64,000 bases of DNA from Gemmatimonadota bacterium (GCA_028877215.1 JAPPFJ010000016.1:1-64000), one strand, 5' to 3'. Shown: positions 18,311-26,836, numbered from the stretch's first letter. Numbers and translations are program-made. Notes: a model not told the origin generated them from the sequence alone.

Positions 18311-18402
18311 CGCCGATCCCCTGCCCGGGACCGATGCCGTTGCCAGGGACCGTGCGGCCCTCCCGCCACGTCCGGTACCCGGGAGCCTGCGCGCGACGAC
18401 GA

Positions 18403-19662
18403 TCACTCATAGCGGATCGCATCCACCGGATCCAGGGCTGCCGCGTCCCGGGACGGATACAGGCTGAAAAGGTAACAGATCAGAATGGCGCACAGGGACA
18501 CAAGCCCGAAATCCTCCGGGCGCATGTCCACCGGCAACGCACTGACGTAGTAGACCTCTCCCGGAACCCGGATCACTTCGAATTGCTTCTGAATCCAGCA
18601 AACGGAGAACCCAAGCAGATTCCCGATTGCGATTCCCGTCACGCCGACGACCAGGCCTTCCAGCGTAAAGATCCGTCCGATTCGCCCCGGGATCATTCCC
18701 ATTGCCTTGAGGATGCCGATTTCCCGGCGACGATCGGTGACATTCATCGTGAGAATACTGATGATGTTAAACCCCGCCACAACCACGATAAGGCTCAGAA
18801 TCAGGAAAAACGTCCATTTCTGCAACTGGATCAATACGTAGAAGCTCCCGAAGTTCCGCGTCCACGAAGAGGCAAATAGACCGGGATACGTCTCACGCAG
18901 GAGCTGTCTGAACGTCGCGCCCAACCGGTCGGCTGCCATCGGGTCCCGCAATCGCATTCGGATACCGGTTACGGCGTCCTGCCAGCCCAGGTCCCGCCTC
19001 GCGGCGGCGAGCGAGACATAGACGAGACGGGAATCGAACTCGAAATAACCCGTGTTGAAGACCCCGGTCACCCGGTAACGCTGCCAGCGGCGTCCGCGGC
19101 CGCCGAAGACGTCCTTCGGTACCAGGCCCAGGTACACATCGTCCCCGGGGCCCGCATCCAGTCTTTGTGCCAGAACCTGGCCCAACAGGATGCCGTGTAC
19201 CGCCCGCGACCCCTTTTTCTCGCGTGGACCGAGATCTATTGTCCCGTCCCTGATGTAAGTACCCACGTCGCTGGTGCGGACAAAGGCCCCCGGGTCCACA
19301 CCTCGCACCAGAACACCCGACTTCACCACACCCGCCGCGGCCGGCTTCCGGAAGACAAACCCCTCCGCATGAATAAAGGGAGACGCCGCAAGCACTTCAG
19401 GATGGTCTTCCAGGGTGCGGATCACCGGCCCGTAGTCCGAAATGGGCTTGCGATAGGACTTTCGCACGGTCAAATGCGCGTTCACGCCCAGCAGACGCTC
19501 ACGGATCATATTGGTGTACCCGTTCATGACGGACATCACAATCACCAGCGACGAAACACCCAATGCCACGCCGACCGCGGCGATACCAATCGTAAACGAG
19601 ATCCGCCTCCGGGCGCGCAAAGACCGGAAATGCCTGCGTGCGATCATGAACTCAGGACCCAT
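18403..19662 (-). CDS. LolC/LolE-type ABC transporter permease, upstream copy
   Basis: A 419-residue paralogue of the downstream gene with the same architecture: one N-terminal helix (SFTIGIAAVGVALGVSSLVI), a periplasmic domain (about 50-255) and three C-terminal helices, with DRRREIGILKAMGMIP as the coupling helix. The two would form a LolC-LolE-like heterodimer. The gene order permease-permease without an adjacent ATPase gene is unusual, since lolD normally lies between or beside them. The predicted lipoproteins in this window (26904, 31268) would be natural cargo. Confidence 0.88.
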   Translation of the reverse strand: MGPEFMIARRHFRSLRARRRISFTIGIAAVGVALGVSSLVIVMSVMNGYTNMIRERLLGVNAHLTVRKSYRKPISDYGPVIRTLEDHPEVLAASPFIHAEGFVFRKPAAAGVVKSGVLVRGVDPGAFVRTSDVGTYIRDGTIDLGPREKKGSRAVHGILLGQVLAQRLDAGPGDDVYLGLVPKDVFGGRGRRWQRYRVTGVFNTGYFEFDSRLVYVSLAAARRDLGWQDAVTGIRMRLRDPMAADRLGATFRQLLRETYPGLFASSWTRNFGSFYVLIQLQKWTFFLILSLIVVVAGFNIISILTMNVTDRRREIGILKAMGMIPGRIGRIFTLEGLVVGVTGIAIGNLLGFSVCWIQKQFEVIRVPGEVYYVSALPVDMRPEDFGLVSLCAILICYLFSLYPSRDAAALDPVDAIRYE

Positions 19663-19840
19663 GCCCCCTCACTTCAGCCGCCGTCATTCGACACGAAAAA
19701 ATCAGGAACGGCACCGCCTCTACAAACAAAAAAACCGGATCTGAAAACGCATCGCTGCTCAGATTCGGAATATGCTGTTTTGTCGTCCGCACGGCGCCGC
19801 AGCCCCGCGTGGACATCGTGTTCGGCTGTCGGAAGCGAAT

Positions 19841-20590
19841 TCAGTTCAATCCGCGAAGGCGGTTTCTTAAGATCGCCGCCTGTTCGTATCGCTCCATTGC
19901 GACCGCAGTCTGAATCTGATCCAGAAGGTTCTCCCTGGCGCAGGCGGGGTATTTCCGCTGAATCTCATCCTCCCATTTTTCCAGCGTACGAAGTTCATCG
20001 CTGGATTCGAGCGAGTCCGGGTCTCCTGACTCGATCAGGAAGCTCCGGATTTCCTCGATACCCTCCCGCACAACCTCCAGCGCACCCTCGGAATCTCCAT
20101 TCAGCAGACAGATTTCGCCCTTGGATCTGGTGTGCACCATGAGAACGCACGTGCGTGAACGCTCAAACTCACACTTGATCTCTTCATCTCCGGAAAATGT
20201 CCTCACCAGATCAAGCAACGCCAGATTGTGCGTGGTGTCCCTCAAGACCCCTTCATAGTCGCCCAGGTGCATCAGGCAGACGTACCGCTGATAGAATAGT
20301 ACACCCTCCGTCCACAACACTTTACATGCCTGTTCATCCAGCCGGAAACCTTCATCTGAACCGTGTTGCCGGCGGTGGGCCTCCAGACGATCGAGGTACG
20401 CATCCAGAGCCGAGCCATATCCCTTGGGGGACTTGCCGTCCGGTCGACCGGTCATCTCCATCTGCAAAAGGCCCAACTCGAAACGGACCTGAAGCTTCTC
20501 CCGTCCGTCGATTCCCACGATCTTCCTGGCACAGGTCTTCTGTGGATCGAAGATCCAGCGCTTGAAAATCGGTGACAGATCCTGTTCCAC
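19841..20590 (-). CDS. Uncharacterised protein with C-terminal UVR motif
   Basis: A 249-residue soluble protein, mostly helical and rich in Glu/Arg. The C-terminal 28 residues (LLDQIQTAVAMERYEQAA, then ILRNRLRGL) match the UVR motif found at the UvrB C-terminus, in UvrC and in ClpC/McsA-type proteins, where it mediates protein contacts. The rest, including tetratricopeptide-like helical repeats around residues 85-190, is not recognised. It starts with GTG and no clear ribosome binding site. It is monocistronic, between the permeases and rsgA. A role in nucleotide excision repair or proteolysis-adaptor function is possible but not shown. Confidence 0.65.
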   Translation of the reverse strand: MEQDLSPIFKRWIFDPQKTCARKIVGIDGREKLQVRFELGLLQMEMTGRPDGKSPKGYGSALDAYLDRLEAHRRQHGSDEGFRLDEQACKVLWTEGVLFYQRYVCLMHLGDYEGVLRDTTHNLALLDLVRTFSGDEEIKCEFERSRTCVLMVHTRSKGEICLLNGDSEGALEVVREGIEEIRSFLIESGDPDSLESSDELRTLEKWEDEIQRKYPACARENLLDQIQTAVAMERYEQAAILRNRLRGLN

Positions 20591-20649
20591 AATAAAATCT
20601 CAATTGGAAAAAAAGATAAGCGCCAAATTGGCCACAAAAAACCTGAATG

Positions 20650-20815
20650 CGGGTAGAGAGGAGAAAAAATGCGGGGAGACGGGAGACGTAAGAGGTTAGC
20701 GACGACCTGCCTCGTTGGGTTTCAAATTACGCCGGAGGCATAGAGGAGGAACAGATCGGCAAGGATTTCTTCTCCCGGCTTCCGTCTCACCTCTTCCCGC
20801 CTCTGGAAGAATATA
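20650..20815. repeat. Intergenic imperfect palindrome, copy 2
   Basis: Related to the repeat at 15803-15975: a purine-rich arm with ggggagacgggagacg and a pyrimidine-rich arm with cttctcccggcttccgtctc and cacctcttcccg. It occupies most of the 284-base gap upstream of the rsgA promoter. No gene was recognised in the gap. Confidence 0.6.
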
Positions 20816-20896
20816 CAAATGGCCGTACAAAGTCAACCCGATTCACCGGGCTCCCGACGGGCGCGAACCGGAATATGCGTTACGTAGTCGTTTTTC

Positions 20897-20925
20897 TTGA
20901 CAAAGAAATTTCGGCTCCGTATTTT
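20897..20925 (+). promoter_or_regulatory. Sigma-70-type promoter for rsgA
   Basis: TTGACA (20897-20902), a 17-base spacer and TATTTT (20920-20925). The predicted transcript would start near 20932, which supports the downstream ATG at 21055 as the rsgA start over one at 20875. Confidence 0.6.
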
Positions 20926-21054
20926 CCGTGCCCCGAAACCCGTTGCCCGTTGGCTGATATCTACCATAAACCTTCTTTTTACAGCACGTTGGAAAGTCGG
21001 CAAAGCCCGACGGAACAATGTGGATCGAAACACCTTCAGCTTGCCGGACCCGTT

Positions 21055-22014
21055 ATGGAACACATCGAAGGCATTGTCATCCGGGAACACCGCAGGCACT
21101 ACTACGTCGCCGCCGGAAAACGGGTGGTCGACTGTGCCGTTTCGAGCAGATTGAGAAAACAGCTTCAATACCCCGAAGCGGCGCCCGGTTCGCGGCGAAA
21201 CCGGGTACAGGCCGTCCGCCGCACACGGGTCGTGGATCCCGTTGCCATTGGTGACCGGGTACGGATCGATACCGGCGAAGGGAATACCGGTCTTATCCGT
21301 GAGATTCTGCCCAGGCGCAACAAGATATCCAGAAGAGCATCGGGTAGTTCAGGGAAAGAACAGATCCTGGCAGCCAACATCGATCAACTCATGCCGGTCT
21401 TCTCGGTGGCCGAACCGCCGCCGGACTGGAATATGCTGGACCGGATGCTGGCCGTTGCGGAATGGTGGGAGATCCCGGCCGCCGTTTGTTTCAACAAACT
21501 GGACCTGCCCTGCACCGCCGCGTTCGAGACAACGGCTTCGGTCTACGAGCAAATCGGATACCCGGTTGTGTTCACGAGCATCATTTCCGATAGAGGCAGG
21601 CAAGCGTTCCACAACCTCCTGAGGAACCGGATTTCGCTCTTCATGGGGCCGTCAGGGGTGGGTAAATCCAGCCTGCTCAACTGGCTGCAGCCGGGCCTCG
21701 AGTTGCGGACGAGCGAAGTCAGCGAAACCACCGGGGAAGGCCGTCACACGACCACACACACGGAACTCGTCGAACTCGACGCCGGGGGCATGGTCGGCGA
21801 TCTGCCGGGCATAAGAGAATTCCACCTGTGGGAGATAGATACGGAAGAAATCCCCGGGCTTTTTCCGGAATTCCGGAACCTGCCAGGACATTGCCGTTTT
21901 CGGAACTGCACCCACGGCAGCGAACCGGGCTGCATCGTCAAGGATGCAGTGGACCGCGACGAAGTCTCCCGCCGGCGTTACGAATCGTACCTCCAGCTCA
22001 GGAAAAATCCCTGA
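21055..22014 (+). CDS. rsgA: Small ribosomal subunit biogenesis GTPase RsgA
   Basis: A 319-residue circularly permuted GTPase that matures the 30S subunit. An N-terminal OB-fold (about 1-80) is followed by G4 FNKLDL, G1 GPSGVGKSSL and G3 DLPGIREF, in the permuted order of the YjeQ/RsgA family. The C-terminal zinc motif reads CRFRNCTHGSEPGC. The open frame extends to 20875, but that region lies over the promoter and encodes no conserved sequence, so the ATG at 21055 (MEHIEGIVIREH) is preferred. The ribosome binding site is weak. Confidence 0.93.
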   Translation: MEHIEGIVIREHRRHYYVAAGKRVVDCAVSSRLRKQLQYPEAAPGSRRNRVQAVRRTRVVDPVAIGDRVRIDTGEGNTGLIREILPRRNKISRRASGSSGKEQILAANIDQLMPVFSVAEPPPDWNMLDRMLAVAEWWEIPAAVCFNKLDLPCTAAFETTASVYEQIGYPVVFTSIISDRGRQAFHNLLRNRISLFMGPSGVGKSSLLNWLQPGLELRTSEVSETTGEGRHTTTHTELVELDAGGMVGDLPGIREFHLWEIDTEEIPGLFPEFRNLPGHCRFRNCTHGSEPGCIVKDAVDRDEVSRRRYESYLQLRKNP

Positions 22015-22029
22015 CGCGACAGCGAAACC

Positions 22030-23091
22030 CTATCCGTATTTCTCCCTCAGTCGTCTCGCGGCGCCCGCCTCGTTGCGCAGCTTCGCGTAGGCCTCCTCTA
22101 CGGGAATTTCCGCCGCGTTGCCCGGCGCAAAGCCGCAATCGGGATTCAGTACGATCTGTTCAGGGCGCAGGAATTCCAAAGCGTTTTCCACCCGATGCAT
22201 AATTTCACCCACGGCATCGATCCTGGGAGACCTGCAGTCCACGCACCCAAGTCCCACCTGCCGGTCTTGCGGGATCTGCTCCAATACGTCCATATCACCC
22301 GCGGCGGGGACGGCGAATTCCATCACGTACTGATCCACGTTCAAACGCAGCAGAGCGGACAGAATCGGTCCGTATCCCCCCTGACCGACCCAGCCGGCGC
22401 GGCCCTTGTTTCTCCGGCACAGGTGCACGGCCACGGCCAATCCGTCAACGCCGTCCACAATCTCGTTCAGGAGATCCACGCAGAGGTCCACCTCCCGGTC
22501 CGGGTTCTCGTACCTCCCGCGAACATCGGGATCCACAAACAGACAGAGGTGCGGGTCGTCGAACTGGACCACGTCGGCGCCCGCGTCCCGCAGCAACAGC
22601 AGTTCGCCCCGCAGAATGGGCACCAGTGCGCGCATAAACGCCTCGCGCGTGGGATACGCGTCGATCGAACGTTGCGGATGCCACATCCGCTGGCCCAGCA
22701 GATATGGAGAAGGCAGGCATACCTTGATCGCCTTTCCGGTCCGCGCCTTCAGATATTTCGCTTCGGCCGCGGCAAGTCCCGCCCGTTTCGCTTCGACGGG
22801 TTCCACCACCGTGTGCCACCAGAGCCCACCCTTCCGTTCGCGCGCGAACCCGTCCGCGACGTCGGCGATAATGCCGATATAGGACCGGCGGCGGTACTCC
22901 CCGTCGGAGACGACGTCCAGCCCGGCTGCTTCCTGCAGCGCCAGAACGTAGTCCACGGCGGCATCCATCCGGACGGAATACTCGTCGGGATCGTCGGGCG
23001 CCTTACCGGGGTCCAGCAGGTCGCGCACAAACTGCGACCGCGGCATGCTCCCGACGACGCCGGCGGGAAACAGGACCCGGCTGCCTGCCAT
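22030..23091 (-). CDS. MetE C-terminal-domain-like protein (cobalamin-independent methionine synthase fold)
   Basis: A 353-residue stand-alone homologue of the catalytic half of MetE. VVGSMPRS at the N-terminus resembles the homocysteine-binding region, and the zinc ligands are suggested by VAVHLCRRN (His and Cys), GLGCVDCRSP and NPDCGFAP. Full MetE is about 750 residues; the folate-binding N-terminal half is absent. Similar short proteins act in methyl transfer from non-folate donors or have unknown function. The ATG at 23091 follows GGGAGGA; it stops the 23093 gene by one base and is likely co-transcribed with it. A paralogue lies at 53903-54904. Confidence 0.8.
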   Translation of the reverse strand: MAGSRVLFPAGVVGSMPRSQFVRDLLDPGKAPDDPDEYSVRMDAAVDYVLALQEAAGLDVVSDGEYRRRSYIGIIADVADGFARERKGGLWWHTVVEPVEAKRAGLAAAEAKYLKARTGKAIKVCLPSPYLLGQRMWHPQRSIDAYPTREAFMRALVPILRGELLLLRDAGADVVQFDDPHLCLFVDPDVRGRYENPDREVDLCVDLLNEIVDGVDGLAVAVHLCRRNKGRAGWVGQGGYGPILSALLRLNVDQYVMEFAVPAAGDMDVLEQIPQDRQVGLGCVDCRSPRIDAVGEIMHRVENALEFLRPEQIVLNPDCGFAPGNAAEIPVEEAYAKLRNEAGAARRLREKYG

Positions 23092-23092
23092 A

Positions 23093-23839
23093 CTACCATT
23101 CCTCCCGGGCAATCCGGAAATCCTGATTCGTATCGATTTCCATGTACCCTCCGTCGGTCTCCATCAGATGGATCGGGACCTCGCCGTCAAGCATATCCTG
23201 ATACAAGTCGATCAGATACGCTTTCTGAAAGGTGGCGGCCGATTGAAAAGGCCGGCCGTTGTACAACGACTTTGCCCGGTGATAGGCATCCCGCAACTGC
23301 ACGGTTCCGTCCGGTCCGAATCGGGCGATGCCCGTATACTCGCCGTGGGCGATGTCGCCGGGCAGGTTCCTTCCGATCGCTACCACCCGGTTGCCCACGT
23401 TGGCCACTTTCTCGGCGTCGTCCTCGGGATGCTCGGTCCGTTTCTGATATCGCGTCCGCCAGGCCGTATCGCAGACGAGCGTGATCTCGTGCGTACTGCG
23501 CATCAGATTCGAGACAATCTCAGGTCTGTAGAGAATATCCGAATAGGCGCAGACGAAGCCGTCGTCCATATGGAATTCCGCGTGCATCAGGGACATCAGG
23601 ATGTTGTTATTCGGCCAGTCCGCGTTGTGACAATACGTAAGGCCGGGATACCCGATCTGCACCTGCTCGATGCGGTAGCCGCCGACAAATACGATATCGT
23701 GCAGGCCGGCCGAACGCAATGCGTCCAGGCCCCAATCCAGAATGCGCCGGCCCTTCACCACCGCAAGACATTTCGGAGCGTCTTTCGTGTGCGGCATGAG
23801 CCGCATTCCTCGCCCCGCACCGATGATGATTGCTTTCAA
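23093..23839 (-). CDS. Nucleotidyltransferase, LicC/GlmU-N type
   Basis: A 248-residue nucleotidyltransferase of the NTP-transferase family. The nucleotide loop reads IIIGAGRGMRLMPHT with the following catalytic lysine (APKCL, Lys23), and the metal-binding aspartate is likely in AYSDILY (about residue 100). The arrangement and length fit CTP:phosphocholine cytidylyltransferase (LicC) or related sugar-phosphate nucleotidyltransferases used in cell-surface modification. It sits between a nucleoside hydrolase and a MetE-like gene. Substrate not assigned. Confidence 0.8.
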   Translation of the reverse strand: MKAIIIGAGRGMRLMPHTKDAPKCLAVVKGRRILDWGLDALRSAGLHDIVFVGGYRIEQVQIGYPGLTYCHNADWPNNNILMSLMHAEFHMDDGFVCAYSDILYRPEIVSNLMRSTHEITLVCDTAWRTRYQKRTEHPEDDAEKVANVGNRVVAIGRNLPGDIAHGEYTGIARFGPDGTVQLRDAYHRAKSLYNGRPFQSAATFQKAYLIDLYQDMLDGEVPIHLMETDGGYMEIDTNQDFRIAREEW

Positions 23840-23856
23840 CCCAGGAATCCCTTCCG

Positions 23857-24816
23857 CTATACGGCTGAAGGTAAAATCCGGGACAGGAATAACGCCAGAA
23901 ATCGACCGGCATCCACACCCATCGCGCAGTTCACCGGCAGTCCCTTGCGGTTCCCGTCCTTCGAAAACGACCGCCGGTCCGCCACCACCTGTCCCGCGGT
24001 GAGAATACCCTCTGTCTCCACGTCCGCGAATACGGTCTCGAATCCGAAAACTGACGGATCGATCGCCAGCCCCACCGCCAGCGGATCGTGCAGATAAATG
24101 CGATGTCGATTCTGAACCCGCCCGATGAGATCCATGGCGGGCCGCACCGCTTCTCTTACGAAGACACCTGCGGGCGACGCGGGCAATTGTGCAAGATGCG
24201 ATGCTTCCAATGCCACCCGATGGGTCACGTCCAGAGGCGCCAGTGTAACGCTTGCGCCGGAACGAAGGACCTGTCTCGCGGCGTCGGGATCGGCGAAGAA
24301 ATTGAACTCCGCCACCGGCGTAACGTTACCGGGCTCGTCGACGGCGCCGCCCATCACACACACCTCCCGGGCTTTTTTCAACACCCCGGGCGCTTGCGCT
24401 TCCGCCAGGGCCAGGTTGGTCAGCGGCCCGACGGCGATCAACGTCACCTCCCGCGGCCGCGTCGAAAGGGTCTCGATCATAAACGAGACCGCGTCACCCG
24501 CAGGCGAGCGGCCCGGAAGCGGCAATGCGGAATCCCCCAGTCCTCCGGGTCCGTGCACCTCGGTGGCGTAAACGGCTTCCTTCCGAAGCGGACCTTCGGC
24601 GCCGGGGTAAACAGGGACTTCGTCGCGACCCAGCAAAGCCAGCACCTTCAGCGCGTTCCCGGTTCCGATATCCAGCGGCACGTTGCCGCTCACGGTGCAG
24701 ATGCCAAGCACGTCCAGTTCGGGGGAGCCCAGCGCCAGCATGATGGCCAGGGCGTCGTCCACGCCCGGGTCCGCATCCAGAATCACCGGCCGGCTGTCCG
24801 AAGGATCAAACCCCAT
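23857..24816 (-). CDS. Inosine-uridine preferring nucleoside hydrolase
   Basis: A 319-residue nucleoside hydrolase that cleaves ribonucleosides to base and ribose for salvage. The calcium-binding DADPGVDDA motif lies at 14-22 (Asp14, Asp16, Asp20, Asp21), and the later motifs are VAEFNFFADPDAA and the C-terminal catalytic HDPLAVG (about 241-247). No signal peptide. Its start overlaps the end of the carboxypeptidase gene by 11 bases, so the two are coupled. Confidence 0.92.
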   Translation of the reverse strand: MGFDPSDSRPVILDADPGVDDALAIMLALGSPELDVLGICTVSGNVPLDIGTGNALKVLALLGRDEVPVYPGAEGPLRKEAVYATEVHGPGGLGDSALPLPGRSPAGDAVSFMIETLSTRPREVTLIAVGPLTNLALAEAQAPGVLKKAREVCVMGGAVDEPGNVTPVAEFNFFADPDAARQVLRSGASVTLAPLDVTHRVALEASHLAQLPASPAGVFVREAVRPAMDLIGRVQNRHRIYLHDPLAVGLAIDPSVFGFETVFADVETEGILTAGQVVADRRSFSKDGNRKGLPVNCAMGVDAGRFLALFLSRILPSAV

Positions 24817-26317
24817 ACAGCGGTCCGAATTTGACCTTCAGATGCGTCATCAACGCCCTGTGACCCAGGGGTTCCCCTGAAACCACCTCCACCAGTTCCG
24901 TTGCCCGATAGCGCATTCCGTGCCGATGGATCCTGTCCCTCAGCCAACCCAGCAGCGGGCCGAACATCCCTTCGGCGAACTGCCCGTCGAGATCGCCAAG
25001 ATCCCTGCGGGCGGCTTCGAAAAACTGAGCGGCGTAGAGATTTCCAAGCGTATAGGTAGGAAAATATCCGATTAACCCTGCACTCCAGTGCACGTCCTGA
25101 AGACACCCGTGCGCATCATCCGGCGGATTCAAGCCGAAATCCTTCTCGAACCGCTCGTTCCACGCGCCGGGGACGTCCGCTACCGTCAGATCGCCCTCCA
25201 TCAGCGCCTCCTCCAGCGCGAATCGCAGCAGAATGTGCAAATTGTACGTGGCCTCGTCCGCCTCCACCCGGATGAACGAGGGCCGCACATCGTTTACCGC
25301 GAAATAGAGAGCATCCGGCGATACGTCCGTCAGAGCCGCGGGAAACACATCACGCGCTTTCGGAAAGAAGTGCGTCCAGAACGCCCGGCTGCGCCCCACG
25401 AAATTCTCCCACATCCGGGACTGGGACTCGTGAATTCCCAGAGACACCGCGTCTGCCATCGGCGTTCCCGAATGCGCGTCATCCAGTCCCTGGTCATACA
25501 TGCCGTGACCCGCCTCGTGGAGCGTCCCGAAGAAAGCCTGCGCAAACTGGTTGCGGTCGTACCTGGTGGTTATTCTCGTGTCGCCGGGGCCGATCCCCGA
25601 ACAGAATGGGTGCACGGTCTCATCCAGCCGCCCGCGTTCGAAGTCGAAACCCATGGCCGTCGCCGCGGCGACGCCGAAAGACGCCTGTTCCGTCACGGGA
25701 TAGTCGCGTGTAAGGATCGATGCGTCGGGCGCCCTTCCCGAATCCACAATCGCCGCGACCAGCGGGGCCAGTTCGTCACGGAGCCCCCCGAACACCTTCT
25801 TGAGATTCCGTGAGGTCTCTCCGGGTTCAAACCGGTCCAGGAGCGCATCGTATGCCGAACCCTCGGTTCTCAGCGCCGCCGCCACCTCCCGGGTGAGCCC
25901 CACCACCTCCTCGAGGTGCGGCCGGAACACTTCGAACGCCGATTTCTCCCGCGCTTCCTGCCAGGCCTGTTCAGCCAGCGTCGTTGCCTTCGCGAGCGCC
26001 ACCACCAGAGACTGCGGCAACTTCGTCCGTCGGTCGTACTCGCGCCGTATTTCCCGTACGTTCACGGCGGATACTGAGTCCGGCTGGAAGTGCTCATCAT
26101 TCTCCTCGATGCGCGACAGCAATTCTCCCACCTCGGGCGCCGTCGCCCGCTCGTGCGCCATCCCGGCCAGCAAGGCGTGCTGTTCGGCACGGTGCGCCGC
26201 GCCGCCGCGGGGCATATACGTGCGTTCGTCCCAACCCAGCACGGCCGCGCAGGACTCCAGCAACTGGAGTTCCTTCCAATGACCGATGAGGTCCTCGTAC
26301 GCCTGCTGCGTGGACAT
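24806..26317 (-). CDS. Carboxypeptidase Taq (M32) metallopeptidase
   Basis: A 503-residue M32 zinc carboxypeptidase. It has LHEAGHGMYDQG with the HEXXH zinc motif and the downstream glutamate in GIHESQSRMWEN, plus the family's substrate motifs DVRPSFIRVEADE and GYFPTYTLGNLYAAQ. M32 enzymes remove a broad range of C-terminal residues; they are cytoplasmic and about 500 residues long, as here. The ATG at 26317 follows GGGAGAA with 5 bases spacing; an open frame continues to 26395 but overlaps the promoter. It heads a four-gene minus-strand run. Confidence 0.95.
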   Translation of the reverse strand: MSTQQAYEDLIGHWKELQLLESCAAVLGWDERTYMPRGGAAHRAEQHALLAGMAHERATAPEVGELLSRIEENDEHFQPDSVSAVNVREIRREYDRRTKLPQSLVVALAKATTLAEQAWQEAREKSAFEVFRPHLEEVVGLTREVAAALRTEGSAYDALLDRFEPGETSRNLKKVFGGLRDELAPLVAAIVDSGRAPDASILTRDYPVTEQASFGVAAATAMGFDFERGRLDETVHPFCSGIGPGDTRITTRYDRNQFAQAFFGTLHEAGHGMYDQGLDDAHSGTPMADAVSLGIHESQSRMWENFVGRSRAFWTHFFPKARDVFPAALTDVSPDALYFAVNDVRPSFIRVEADEATYNLHILLRFALEEALMEGDLTVADVPGAWNERFEKDFGLNPPDDAHGCLQDVHWSAGLIGYFPTYTLGNLYAAQFFEAARRDLGDLDGQFAEGMFGPLLGWLRDRIHRHGMRYRATELVEVVSGEPLGHRALMTHLKVKFGPLYGV

Positions 26318-26366
26318 TGCAGTTCTCCCTTCGTGCCTTGCCGACAACCGCTTCGAATGCCGCTGC

Positions 26367-26395
26367 AATCTAACCCCCTCCACGTCGACGGTCAA
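26367..26395 (-). promoter_or_regulatory. Sigma-70-type promoter for the M32 carboxypeptidase gene
   Basis: Minus-strand TTGACC (26390-26395), a 17-base spacer and TAGATT (26367-26372), about 43 bases upstream of the chosen ATG. It is divergent from the selenoprotein promoter at 26441. Confidence 0.5.
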
Positions 26396-26440
26396 GCGGA
26401 TTCCCCATATACACCAGGGATATTAATGTAGCTTCCGACG

Positions 26441-26469
26441 TTGACAATCATGGCGGTACGAGATATATT
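26441..26469 (+). promoter_or_regulatory. Sigma-70-type promoter for the selenoprotein gene
   Basis: TTGACA (26441-26446), a 17-base spacer and TATATT (26464-26469), 76 bases upstream of the ATG. Between them, at 26502-26515, ACCCG-GAAC-CGGGT followed by TTTTAT forms a small terminator-like hairpin in the leader. Confidence 0.65.
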
Positions 26470-26544
26470 AAAACGTCCCCAGGAAAGCACCTCGCCATCC
26501 TACCCGGAACCGGGTTTTATCCGCACGCGTCAAGGAGGCGCCGC

Positions 26545-26781
26545 ATGCCCAGAATCGACATCGAATACTGCGCGGCTTGAGGCTACGAAGACGAGACCGT
26601 CAGTTTGACGGACAGGCTTCTGAGAGAATTCAAGCAGGATATCGAAGGCTTCACGCTCATTCCCTCCGGCGGCGGACGATTTGAAGTTACCATCGACGGC
26701 GACCTCGCCTTTTCCAAGCTCAAAGAGGGCCGCTTTCCCGAGTATGAAGAAATCCAGCCCGAAATAGCGAAACGTATATGA
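26545..26781 (+). CDS. SelW/Rdx-family selenoprotein with in-frame UGA (Sec12)
   Basis: The frame opens at ATG 26545 behind AAGGAGG, meets TGA at 26578-26580 as codon 12, and continues to a TGA stop at 26779-26781, giving 78 residues. The start reads MPRIDIEYCAAUGYEDE, with Cys9 and the UGA forming the CxxU redox motif of the Rdx family (SelW, SelT, SelH). After it come the family pattern LLREFKQDIEGFTLIPS, GGGRFEVTIDGDLAFSK and EGRFPEYEEI. Length, fold pattern and position of the UGA all fit a thioredoxin-like SelW-type oxidoreductase. A hairpin just after the UGA meets published bacterial SECIS criteria (see its own entry). It has its own promoter and terminator. The alternative is a nonsense mutation, but the sequence after the UGA shows no other decay. 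Reading as Sec requires selA, selB, selC and selD elsewhere in the genome. Confidence 0.85.
26587..26620 (+). promoter_or_regulatory. Candidate bacterial SECIS element
   Basis: Within the coding sequence, CCGTCA (26597-26602), loop GTT and TGACGG (26606-26611) form a perfect 6-bp upper stem; GAAG (26587-26590) and CTTC (26617-26620) can close a lower helix across an internal loop. The apical loop begins with G, and 22 bases separate the UGA from the loop. These fit the described consensus for bacterial SECIS elements (loop of 3-14, G in the first two loop positions, 16-37 bases from the UGA). SelB would bind it to direct selenocysteine insertion. Confidence 0.75.
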
Positions 26782-26797
26782 TACATCGCAGGAAACG

Positions 26798-26836
26798 GGG
26801 GTCGAGGCTGCTGAAAAGCGCTTCGACCTTTTTTGT
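26798..26836 (+). terminator. Rho-independent terminator after the selenoprotein gene
   Basis: GGTCGA (26800-26805) pairs with TCGACC (26823-26828), with an inner GCT-GAAA-AGC helix, followed by six T. The outer stem sequence is shared with other hairpins in the window (33993, 36173). Confidence 0.8.
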
